64,000 nucleotides of DNA from Paraspadella gotoi (Eukaryota; Chaetognatha): positions 28,972,079 through 29,036,078 of the forward strand of contig CM119263.1 of NCBI GenBank assembly GCA_051294375.1, read 5' to 3'. This document shows, in pieces, positions 26,270 to 34,707 of the stretch (positions are counted from its first letter, which is position 1; every line of letters starts with the position of its first letter). Under the pieces are notes generated by a model that was not told where the DNA came from, made no database searches, and saw only the letters and a program-made list of their open reading frames with translations. The translations under genes were made by a program, and so were the position numbers.

Positions 26270-27163
26270 GTAAACATCTGCCAAGACAATCCCACACGAA
26301 GTAGTAAAATTCTAAAAAAGAAATTAAAAGTTAAATAACCAGATATTTGAAACTTGATGGATCGTTTAAATAATTAAGATCCCTCTTCGTCCGATTTTGG
26401 AATAAGCGAAACTCATTCGATATTTTCATCACCTCGGACGGATTTTGTCACGTGAATGTGAAATAAATTGTGAAACATTTGGCGAAGGCTTTCGTAGTGA
26501 TATAAATTACTTGAAACGAGCGGAGAGCAGTTGTTGGAAGAATTACTTCAGAACAACAATAAAATAAAACAAAAAAGCAAAAATAGAATATTTAGTACAA
26601 ACAAAATAAATAACATTGTTATTTCACAACTGACCTTCTGGTTGAACGATCAAATTGGCGGGAACGTTTTGTTGCCACTTGGAGGCGACGGCGTCGACGA
26701 GGAAACAAAAGAGCAACAGAAGCGAAAACAAATGAACGACGCTCGACGACACCGACCGACTACGCCATCTAACGTCCGATAGAGTAATCCAAGAAAATGG
26801 CGAGAGTCTCCGTCGACAGCGCCGCCAGTCTTTGGCGTGGAAGCGGCGCCAATCTTCGGCGTCGATCGAACGCCGCTCCTCGATGCAGTCCTGCGCGGCG
26901 GCGACGTGGCGGCGTCTACAGCGTCTCTCGTCGGCCGAGGGACGCGACCGAACGAGGGAGTGGCAAGTCGGACGCGCCGTGAGGAGACAAGCCGGATGCG
27001 ATGCCGGCAGCGAGGTCGGAAGCGAAGCCGGAAGCGAAGCCGGGTTCTCCGATCGAGAGTCGCTAATATCACAGGAATGAGAGGTCGACGCGAGTTGAGG
27101 GGCAGCCTTGTTTTGACAAGGACGCGGGGAAGCCATGCTTTGGCTAGTACATTTGGGAGTCAT
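2676..27163 (-). CDS. Semaphorin (class-1-like), 5' part of gene, partial
   Basis: Semaphorins are secreted or membrane guidance cues whose seven-bladed sema propeller binds plexins. Three exons are visible: one at 26635 upward with a hydrophobic Leu-rich signal-like segment followed by KWQQNVPANLIVQPE; 12379-12472 (FRAPTNESSFKILMVEGQNA, then LIGA); and 2676-2721 (DFVYNISLATLYENK). Junction phases agree (1, then 2), and the joined order matches the N-terminus of arthropod Sema-1a proteins (W..DV..., then FK.L....LL.GAR..VYN.SL). Introns are about 14.2 and 9.7 kb. The true start is unclear: the reading frame is open back to an ATG at 27163, but that would put about 140 residues before the signal-like segment, so an upstream 5' exon is likely. 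The remaining sema domain and everything C-terminal lie outside the window. Confidence 0.8.
3858..4095 (+). repeat. Dispersed repeat, copy 2
   Basis: This is the diverged partner of 1770-1990. The start (tgcctcgttgtcatgggtg and onward) is identical over nearly 30 nt. The middle has diverged with insertions, and the end again shares 'tgatttttcc' and 'gttcgtgt' tracts. Confidence 0.6.
4842..4890. repeat. (GCC)n microsatellite
   Basis: About 16 nearly perfect GCC units ending in GCA. The poly-Ala reading frame across it has no supporting gene structure. Confidence 0.95.
6856..6901. repeat. (CT)n microsatellite
   Basis: A run of about 23 CT units, with a second, interrupted CT array just upstream at 6710-6770. 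Confidence 0.95.
7640..7745. repeat. Degenerate minisatellite
   Basis: Variants of 'aacgccaatgacgacgccatc' recur several times, then collapse to 'acgccaacgcc' hexamer-like units. On the minus strand it reads as an Ala/Leu-rich frame, but no splice sites or conserved protein accompany it. Confidence 0.6.
7850..7903. repeat. (GTC)n microsatellite
   Basis: About 17 GTC units (GAC on the opposite strand), the same motif as the arrays at 1011, 17346 and 22201. Confidence 0.95.
8820..8869. repeat. (CT)n microsatellite
   Basis: About 25 perfect CT units. Confidence 0.95.
9667..9718. repeat. (GA)n microsatellite
   Basis: About 26 perfect GA units. Confidence 0.95.
11381..11446. repeat. (GA)n microsatellite
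   Basis: About 33 GA units. A CT array of about 21 units follows at 11750-11791. Confidence 0.95.
12379..12472 (-). CDS. Semaphorin, second recognised coding exon (94 nt)
   Basis: The minus strand has acceptor ATTGACAG, a 94-nt exon, and donor GCCAG|GTGAGT. Entered in phase 1 it completes a GAC codon with the G left by the exon near 26.6 kb and reads D-VAAVRTFRAPTNESSFK, then ILMVEGQNALIGA, leaving AG to be completed as Arg by the next exon. 'SFK.L.VEGQN.L.GAR' is the signature start of the sema domain. The splice sites, phase agreement with both neighbours and family match make this a strong call. Confidence 0.85.
12775..12913. repeat. (GAAA)n microsatellite, about 140 bp
   Basis: A long tetranucleotide array of AAAG/GAAA units with a few substitutions. 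Confidence 0.96.
14329..14384. repeat. (GA)n microsatellite
   Basis: About 28 GA units followed by interrupted GA-rich sequence to 14410. Confidence 0.95.
16513..16560. repeat. (GGC)n microsatellite with GTC interruptions
   Basis: GGC units interrupted by GTC. This is one of the few GC-rich arrays and sits in otherwise AT-rich DNA. Confidence 0.9.
17346..17382. repeat. (GAC)n microsatellite
   Basis: About 12 GAC units, flanked on both sides by degenerate GAC/AAC trinucleotides to about 17420. Confidence 0.9.
17848..18063. other. Near-duplicate flanks of a 25-N gap
   Basis: The segment ending just before the gap at 17939 and the segment after 17963 are the same sequence (attgcctttga..atgctcc..aggatctg..ttcgag). 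The left copy lacks many 1-3 nt pieces present in the right copy. The pattern suggests one locus placed twice, the left copy from an error-prone read. A real tandem duplication is less likely. Confidence 0.6.
19010..19690. other. GC-rich block of unknown nature inside the intron
   Basis: Two GC-rich patches (about 19025-19135 and 19430-19665) stand out from AT-rich surroundings. Long open frames cross them, but there is no recognisable protein, the composition is Arg/Pro-rich, and no convincing splice context is seen. This could be a decayed mobile element; I cannot classify it. Confidence 0.35.
20795..20870. repeat. G-rich tandem repeat, about 22-bp unit
   Basis: Variants of 'ggggctgtggaaggaggttg' occur three to four times in a row on the plus strand. 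Several closely spaced G runs are present. Confidence 0.7.
22201..22233. repeat. (ACG)n microsatellite
   Basis: About 11 ACG units. Confidence 0.9.
25360..25685. repeat. Degenerate minisatellite, about 15-bp unit
   Basis: Variants of 'tggaacggcgcaccat' recur about 20 times over 325 bp. The units contain the palindromes CCATGG and GGCGCC-like cores. All three plus frames read as repetitive short peptides (for example WNGAPWNGAQWN), as expected of a tandem array and not of a gene. Unit divergence suggests an old array. Confidence 0.75.
26195..26268. repeat. (GA)n microsatellite
   Basis: About 37 GA units. Confidence 0.96.
26635..26790 (-). CDS. Semaphorin, first recognised coding exon (signal-peptide exon)
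   Basis: The minus frame encodes a strongly hydrophobic stretch (VVHLFSLLLLFCFLVDAVAS) followed by KWQQNVPANLIVQPE, and ends CCAGAAG|GTCAGT, a phase-1 donor matching the acceptor at 12472. The hydrophobic block fits a signal peptide, and the 'W..xV..x..VQ' segment fits the mature N-terminus of arthropod semaphorins. The 5' limit is uncertain. No Met lies close upstream in frame; the nearest in-frame ATGs are at 27136 and 27163, far from the signal-like block. An acceptor-like 'CGTTAG' near 26780 could join an upstream non-visible start exon. Confidence 0.65.
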
Positions 27164-27689
27164 GTCTTTTATATTCGTTTTTATGTCTACGATATTATTT
27201 TTCTTTTCTCTTCTTTTCTTTTTAAGTCAGATAATCAATTATCGTCGTTGTCGACGACGGCGCCGAAGCGCGCCAAAAAGATACGAAGCAACGACATCCG
27301 GTACTAGGAAACCCCCCTTTTACATACGGGTGTTTAGGTCAACGAAGAGGTCATACTCGAAGGTCGAGCGTTCGATTCCGCGGGGACGAAATTTTTTTTT
27401 TTTTCTTATTTTTCTCGATCGTATATTTTTTTTTTACTTCGCCAGAATTTTCGTGATCATATGTTCTCACTTTTTTTAAAAAGATTTTTCCTTATTTTCC
27501 GTTTTTTTTTCTATACCCGAAAATGATTTCTGGGTTTCGCTTTCGACGCCGAAGACCAATTTATCACGCTTATTTATTTTTTACGCTTTTTTTTATCACG
27601 ATTTTTATTTCGCTTTTATTTTTTTCTATTTTTTCATCCGATTTTCTCTCTCACTTCTTTTTAAATCCTTTTTCTCCACACGAACTTCC

Positions 27690-27807
<118 letters not shown>

Positions 27808-28553
27808 GCTTCGGAGGAAGGAAGAGAGAACAGAAGATACAGCGTGACGGGATGACGACGACGTCGAAGCTACAGTAAAAACCGCAAATCGCGAGGAGTT
27901 AATTTTTTTTTTCAAAACGTAGAGACGAAATGAGGACGAATCATAAAAACGAAGCGACGACGAAAGAAGACGAGAATTTTGTCGTCGTCGTCGTCGTCCT
28001 CTTCTCAGCAACCGGTTGACCGCGTCTTCCCGAGTTAACGAAACCTGTTTTAACGAAGACTAAGAATTAGGAACAAAAAGATACAAGAAAAACATAACAG
28101 ATTTTCGAAGAGGAACGGGTTTTACGAGTTTCTTCATTAACGAGCTTTTTCGCGATGTGATGCTTGTTCTTTGTCGCGCGATGAAAATCAGGAAACAAGG
28201 ATGAGCTCATCCTACTTTCTTTCTTTCTATCCCACTTTCTATTTTTCCATCATTCTATCATAATTTCTTATTTTTAGTCTTTCTATCCCACTTTATTTTT
28301 TTCTTTCTATCCCACTTTCTATTTTTCCGTCATTCTATCTTAATTTCTTATTTTTAGTCTTTCTTTCCCACTTTATTTTTTTTCTTTCTTTCTATCCCAC
28401 TTTCTCTTCTTTTAACCTTTTTTTAATCGAGAATATGCTGTGAGGCATTAGATGCTAATTTTACCGTAGATTCTCGTGAATGTAAGTTGAATTGTAGCTC
28501 AGTGGCTGTGAAGAGGAATTAAGGACCTCGGATAGATTTTAATTTAATTTGTT

Positions 28554-28586
<33 letters not shown>

Positions 28587-28663
28587 ATTTCTCTCTTCTC
28601 TCATCAGAAAACGCGGGAGCTCGAGATTTGAAAGAATAAAAAAAATGAGGGATAAAGTTCAAC

Positions 28664-28665
<2 letters not shown>

Positions 28666-28748
<83 letters not shown>
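28666..28748. repeat. (GA)n microsatellite
   Basis: About 40 GA units with one interruption. A CT array lies just upstream at 28557-28588, so the pair has a purine/pyrimidine strand switch. Confidence 0.95.
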
Positions 28749-28752
<4 letters not shown>

Positions 28753-29720
28753 TCAAAAATTGATCGAGTATCGGATCTAGAAAAAGTAAAGAGATAACAA
28801 CAACAACAAAGACTCATAAATCAAAGAGAGTGCATCGCCGACGAGTAACGGGCAAACAACAACAACAACAACAACAACTAAGGAGGAGCGGCGGTTTGAC
28901 TCTCGAAACCTCATAAAACGTGATTAATCACGAACCCAAAAAATCTTCGATCTTTACCGATCGAAAATCTCCAATCAAAAAATAGTCCACTCCAACCGTC
29001 GGCCAAAGATCTTTAGTTACCTAAAAAATTCGGACAGAACTAATTTTTAAAAATAAACGATGACGAAAGTTTATCTGATTAATTTAATCTCTATTTTTTT
29101 TTTAAAGTTTATCTAATTTTTTCGTCTTTTTAACTTTTTGCGCATTTAACGAGAGAAAACCCAGGGCTGCCGAGGAATAAGAAGATGCCAACTTTGTTTT
29201 TTAAGAAATAAATCATGAAAATTGCCGAACTTTTTCGATCTTTTTACAAAATTAAAGCTCGCGGGACATCTTGACCTTATCATCAATTTCACGTCTGTAA
29301 TCGATATCTTTAAACATTCAATAAAAAAAATGAACAGCGACTCACACACTCCTCCACACCACCCCCCCTCTGTTAACACACACAAAATAAACTCACGAAA
29401 TCTGAAAGATAAAAAAAATGAAAAAAAAAGACCAAAGATTTGAGAGACCCACAGAAACTGCAAAAGGGAAAAGAACCAAACAACCTTGATAAGAAGAAAA
29501 AGCGATTCGAAACGTAAAGAACAAAGTAAATGGAAAAGAAAGTAAATAATAAAAAGAACTCAAAAGGAAAAGAGAGAGAGAGAGACAGAGTTGAGGCCAA
29601 GAAAAAAAAAGAGAGAAGCGAAGATAACGTTGGATGGGCCTCGGTGGTTGAGCTGCAGCAGCGGCCGGCCGACGCCGCGGGACAGTATTAATCAGACTCG
29701 ATAAACCCCCCAATTCTACA

Positions 29721-29724
<4 letters not shown>

Positions 29725-29803
<79 letters not shown>
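29725..29803. repeat. (GA)n microsatellite
   Basis: About 39 perfect GA units. Confidence 0.96.
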
Positions 29804-29804
<1 letters not shown>

Positions 29805-31489
29805 GAAACCAACCGGTGAACTTAAACTTTCTTGTTTCGTTTTTTACGACGAAAAAATCGAGAGAAAAACATCCGCTTCTCGGGGAAAAAAATAACAACA
29901 ACAACAACAAAACTTACCCGACAATAAAAGACGAGTTTGTATCCTGTTCGAGGTTACATATATCCAGTTTTCGAAGCAGGTCGGTGTTTCCAAGCCGAAC
30001 AGAGACAGAGAGAGAGAGAGAGAAGGTGGAGGCCAACTCTTTCGAACGCTGGGAGTGAGAGAGAGAGGGAGAGAGAGAGAGACGAAAAAGGTTGTAGGAC
30101 TCGAGAGCAACAAGAAAATACGACGTCGAGAGAGCGAGAGAGAGACGGAGAGGAAGCGAAGGAGGGAAAAACGAACCTGAGCTCGAGAGAGCGAGAGAAA
30201 GAAGAAGAAATCCACGCAACCCAAGACGAGACGTCCGAGGCCGGTCTGCCATTGGTCGGCGCGTTTCATTTCGGAGGACTCAACCTTGTAACGGAGAAGT
30301 TCGTTTTAACGAGTTTCTCGTTAAAGCGAGAGGAGACCTCGTTTCAATTCATCGCCTCTTAAACACGACGAGAGTTCTACGCTGATTGGTTCGTCGACGT
30401 AAACTGGGATGCATCTGTTAGCGTTGGCTGGATATAGTTGGTTTAAGAGCTACATATATCAGATTCGAAGAAAGAAAAAAAGAAAAAAAATTGTTTCGAT
30501 TCTAAAATCGGGAGCGATGACGGAACCGATGGAGAGACTTTAGAAAGACGCTCCCCCCTGTTACTAATCCTCTGTTGAAAAGGTTGAGTCGAGAGACAAG
30601 AGATGAGTTAGAGCTCGGATTGTCAATTACTTCATTGATTTAATCATTGTCCCGCTCCCAAGGATGATGAGATGTGATTTGATTATTTCGATTAATTAAT
30701 TATTTAATTACTTGATCTAATTACCAAGAGTAGCGAGAACATGTGTCAGGTTTGATTAATGATTACGTTCGACTTAAATGTTTCTCCGCTAATATTTGAA
30801 AAATGGAATAACTTGGGAATTTGCCAGATTTGTGTCAACATTTTTAAAAATACTTTGAAATTCTTTTAAGCTTTTAGACGCAAAATGACATATTGTTAGC
30901 CGCTAATCGTAACCAATTTAGTTTTAAAAATAGTAAAAAAATAATTGACCTACTTTGATCTTATGCAATCGTAGTTGCTATTTTGCTATTTTTTCTCGAA
31001 GCCGTCCATCATCCGAGCCTTGACTTTATGTTATTAATTGGGACAAAAACTGCAGGTGGCGAACCGATAAGACATAAGTGTCACAAAACAAAAGACTAGT
31101 GTTGAATTTTCAATAATTTACCAATTTTATAACTTTATTATTAAATGAATAAAAATTTTGTATCAAGGTTGTAGCAATTTCATAATTTATTGCAACTCAT
31201 TCCAGAATGAGGCAAACATAATAAATATGCTTATGACTCATAATAAATTAATACATCTGTCACTGGAAAGTGGATATCCAAAAGAAATAAGAACACCGTT
31301 ATAGTTCAATGTTATACGTTAAATGTTATATTTCAAATAAAATGGCAGTAATAAAATTTAATGACGAGAGTCCGACATCGAAACACATTTTCGACCATAC
31401 TTCTTTCGAGATATCACACAATTTCAACTGAAAGTACTACGGAAGAGTAAATGTGATAGCTTCATCACCAACAGCTGTGAATTCTCGAT

Positions 31490-32958
31490 TCACACTTCCT
31501 GTAATCTCCCTTCTCTATCACCACTCACGCCAGAGCGCCTCTCCACGTTGACGAGTCTGATCGAGCCCAACACCCTCGCCAACACCCCCGCTGCGTCTTC
31601 CAAGATGCCAAAGGCGGGACGTAGTGTCGACCTGAATAGGCAAAGTCAAAGGATGTATTCTTTAATCTAATTTGCATATTGTAGTATTTTGCGTTATCTC
31701 ACCTGAGCGCCGTCAGCGCGTTAAAAGTCAGCGACGCCGTCGGCGAGACGATCTTGTTGAAAAGTAGCGCCGCTAGGGGCGTGGCCACCGTGTCAACCGC
31801 GATCTCCACGACGCCAAAGACGACCGGTTGCGCCACATAACGCCATGCGCTCTGCACAATGGCGAGAAGAAGCACGGCCGGAAAGACGAGGACGACGCGC
31901 ACGACGCCAAACGCAGCGTGCGTAAGGTGGCGAATCCGGCGCTCGCCGCGCGCCGCGAACTCGTGGACGCCGCGAGCGCCGAAGTCCGTATCGGGCGCGG
32001 CGAGGAACGGAAGAGCGTGACGCGTCTCGAGATGGAAAGTCTGGACGACAGGATCGGAAAGCGGCGCCATCTCCGCGGGATTCTTGACGAGTGGCATTGG
32101 CGTCGACAAAGAGGACACCAACGACGCCGAGGAATTCCGGCGCGACTCCCTCTCTTTCGTTTTTTCTTCCTCTTCCTCTTCCTCTCCCCTCTTCTCCTCT
32201 TGAACTTCTAATTCCTCCCCATCTCCCCCTCCTCCTCCTCCTCCTCGACTTCCGCTCTTGAAGACCTTCTTGATCGACGCCTTCGCCGACGCCGCTCGAG
32301 ATTTCGCGGCGCGCCCCAATTGCGTCGAAAGGCGGCGCCGCCTTTTCTTGTCGACTGCGCCGGTTTTGGACTTGGCGACGCCGTCGTCTTCGTCGTCGTC
32401 TTCGTCGTTGTCGTCGCTCGTCTCCTCTTCGCTCACCTCGACGGTGAAGTTGCTGAAGAAATCCGACGGAGGCTTGGAGCCTCTGGGCGACGCACCCGTC
32501 GGCGTTTTGGAGCGGTCCGCTGGAGCGGAAGTGGAGCGGTCGGCTGGAGCGGAAGGTGAATTATTATTGAAATTGGTTTTCGCGGAAGCAGAGCGATTGT
32601 TGAAAGCGGAAGGGAAGCGATTTCCGGGAGCGGAAGAGGAGCGACTGGCGGAAGGGATCGGAGATTTAGCGCGACCGCTTCTCGGGGATTTAGCGCGATC
32701 GCTTCTCGGAGATTTAGCGCGATCGCTCCTCGGAGATTTAGCGCGATCGCTCCTCGGGGATTTGGCGCGATCGCTCTTTGTCCCAGGGGATTTGGCGCGA
32801 TGGTCGCCGGCGCCAGGGGATTTAGGACGATCTCGTCTGGAGGATGATTTCGGCGACTTCGCCGTTCGATCGTCGCCACGTCCGTCGCGTGGGCTGAACT
32901 GGATAAGAAAGGATAGATAGATAGATAGATAGATAGATTAGATAGATTAGATAGATAA

Positions 32959-33016
<58 letters not shown>

Positions 33017-33520
33017 TGATCGACCGATAGACAGAAAAAAGAAAGAAAGAAAGAATTAAAACTTTTTAATTACTTTTTTGTTGCTGTTTTGTTGATTGTT
33101 GTCGTTCCCTCTGATCGCCGCCAGGGTCGCCTCGGCCGCGTCCGAGTCGAGATTCCACGAACCGTCGCTGTCGCCCATCATTGATTCTATTTTATTTTAG
33201 GGTCAGTTTAAGTCGTGTCGGATTAGATAAGAAGGTCATTTCAATATAAAAGTCAGAAAATGTAATGATTATAATAAATATAAAAAAGTAAAATGCTCCA
33301 AACACTCAACCGTTCCGACGATTTTCCGCTTTCTCGATGTTCTTTTGTTTTCTCTCTAATTTTGCCGGATCCGGCGTCTTCGATTGATTCCGGAAATCGA
33401 AGGGCGGAACCTTCGGCGCCGGAATCTCGGCTTCTCTCTTCTTTCTCGTCGGCGTCGGTTCCGGTTCTGAGTCAGTCTCTCCTTCCTCCAAACTCTTGTA
33501 GCCTTTCTTGTCAGTTCTTA

Positions 33521-33563
<43 letters not shown>

Positions 33564-33987
33564 TAGTGATTAAATCGGGACTCGCACGCATTATACACAT
33601 TTGAAATAACGTTCTTAATTTTAATGGTAACAGATTTTTCCTTTTCAAAACTGTTTTTCAACATTATAATTTTTCCTAATATTTGAACATCTTGCATTCG
33701 CTTTAAAAAACTCTTAACAATATGCAAATTAATTTTTCGACGGTGCCTTCATTTTCTTTATTTTCTTCTATTAGGAATGAGGTTAGAACTAGAAACTGTA
33801 TATCCATAAACAGCAAACAACAACAACAACAACACCTGCGATTTGGGTCAGCGTTTTCTTTGTTCTTCGCTTTGAAGTCAGCGAATCCGTTAAGAGATGT
33901 TTTCGTCGTTGTTGTTGTTGTTGTCGTTTTCTTTGAACTTCGAGGTGACGGAATGACTTCACTCTCGTCGTCGTCCCAATCGCTCAT
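31490..33987 (-). CDS. Unrecognised 602-residue protein with Ser/Pro/Arg-rich middle and hydrophobic C-terminus
   Basis: Five exons with consistent phases: 33836-33987, 33311-33516, 33074-33186, 31703-32898 and 31490-31631. The protein starts MSDWDDDESEVIPSPRSSKK and has a charged N-terminal part. It continues with an 8-residue repeat (SDRAKSPR, about five copies), Ser/Ala repeats, an acidic run (DDNDEDDDEDD) beside a basic KKRRRR patch, and a Glu-rich tract. The C-terminal third looks most conserved-like: hydrophobic segments (VVRVVLVFPAVLLLAIVQ and VVFGVVEIAVDTVATPLAAL), then LRPAFGILEDAAGVLARVLG. This suggests one or two membrane-associated helices with a long disordered cytosolic or nuclear-facing N-terminus. 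I do not recognise the family. The start context and short acidic beginning resemble several RNA-binding or translation proteins only superficially. Confidence 0.75.
32661..32800 (-). repeat. In-frame 24-bp coding minisatellite
   Basis: About five units of the 24-bp block encoding SDRAKSPR, with synonymous and few replacement differences, inside exon 4 of the unrecognised gene. It makes an Arg/Ser/Pro low-complexity segment with repeated SP sites that could be phosphorylated. Confidence 0.85.
32911..33019. repeat. (GATA)n microsatellite in intron
   Basis: GATA/TAGA units with a few ATTA interruptions, lying wholly in intron 3 of the 31490-33987 gene. Confidence 0.95.
33523..33562. repeat. 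(ATTG)n microsatellite at an intron acceptor
   Basis: About 10 TGAT/ATTG units directly next to the acceptor of exon 2 (33516) of the unrecognised gene. On the coding strand the array supplies the CAAT-rich sequence just before the AAG acceptor. Confidence 0.9.
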
Positions 33988-34705
33988 TTTTAAACTCGAA
34001 TTTTAGCTAAATAGGTTTTAGTTAAAATCAAATAAAAACTATTTCTACTTTGTACTTTATATTAAAAATAATTTAACGAACAAAGGGGAACGTGCTAAAT
34101 TTTTTTTTCATACGCAATATTATTTCGGTTGCCATGACGACGTATCTTGCGACTGAGACTGGCGAGAAAAAAACAAATGATCACAGAACTGACATTTTTT
34201 CGTATTTTGTTAATTTCCTTATTGCTGACTCGTTAGTTAACTGGTTATCTCATTGGTTTTCTGGTTGCTCTGATTATGAGTAATCATTTTTCAAAAAGAT
34301 CTTACTAAAGGAGTTAATTTAATATTGATATATCTTTTAAATCGATAAGCAATGATTCATTGAAACAAAGCAATAGCCCAACATGAAGTTTACATTAGTC
34401 TCCTTCGTCTTTTCATTAAACAGCATCTGTAAAAGACAATTCTAACCCAACAAAAAAATATCCCCTATTACGATTTATTATTGAAAAGGTTTATTTAAAT
34501 ATTATTTAATTCATGTAAACACTAAACAGGTTTGAAAAATTGGATAGTTAGGTATAGTTGTAGTTTGACTTTGCTTAATCAATGTGTATAATTTCTAAAT
34601 TTCTAAAAAACCTAAGATTTACAATGAATTAAGTACCGGGCAGAAAGCTATTTTTTTTCTATATTAATGTGTCTCAAAACTTTTAGATGCATCATAGCTG
34701 TTTTA
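33988..34705. other. AT-rich spacer, no gene seen
   Basis: AT-rich unique DNA between the start of the 31490-33987 gene and the end of the EGF/vWA gene. It should hold the promoter of the former. No repeat array or convincing coding sequence was seen. Confidence 0.6.
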
Positions 34706-34707
34706 TT
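34702..34707 (-). terminator. Poly(A) signal AATAAA overlapping the stop codon
   Basis: The minus strand reads TGC TAA TAAAAC. The stop codon of the EGF/vWA gene (34706-34708) overlaps the canonical AATAAA hexamer. If used, the 3' UTR would be only a few tens of bases. Confidence 0.45.

Larger units (their letters stand above)
12473..26634. other. Semaphorin intron, about 14.2 kb, repeat-rich
   Basis: On the semaphorin model this is one intron. It holds seven gaps (15633-16156, 16243-16375, 17054-17086, 17939-17963, 22515-22874, 24296-24566 and flanks), many GA/CT, GAAA, GGC, GAC and ACG arrays, poly-pyrimidine and poly-purine blocks, a duplicated segment around 17.9 kb, a GC-rich block (19010-19690), a dispersed repeat copy (about 19925-20005, reversed), a G-rich tandem (20795-20870) and a degenerate minisatellite (25360-25685). 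No exon with splice sites and family similarity was found. Confidence 0.55.

Noticed and set aside
26837-27307. 156-residue plus-strand frame opposite the semaphorin first exon
   Set aside because: Arg-rich, no family resemblance, and overlaps the minus-strand signal-peptide exon region.
27300-27390. tRNA-like T-arm string (ttcgattcc)
   Set aside because: The flanking bases do not pair into a T stem, and no acceptor or anticodon arm can be formed around it.
28485-28545. A-box-like string 'tgtagctcagtggctg'
   Set aside because: No matching B box or cloverleaf follows, so neither a tRNA nor a clear SINE head can be supported.
32258-32920. 220-residue plus-strand frame with repeated 'GDLARS' units
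   Set aside because: This is the antisense shadow of exon 4 of the minus-strand gene at 31490-33987, whose phases and splice sites fit.
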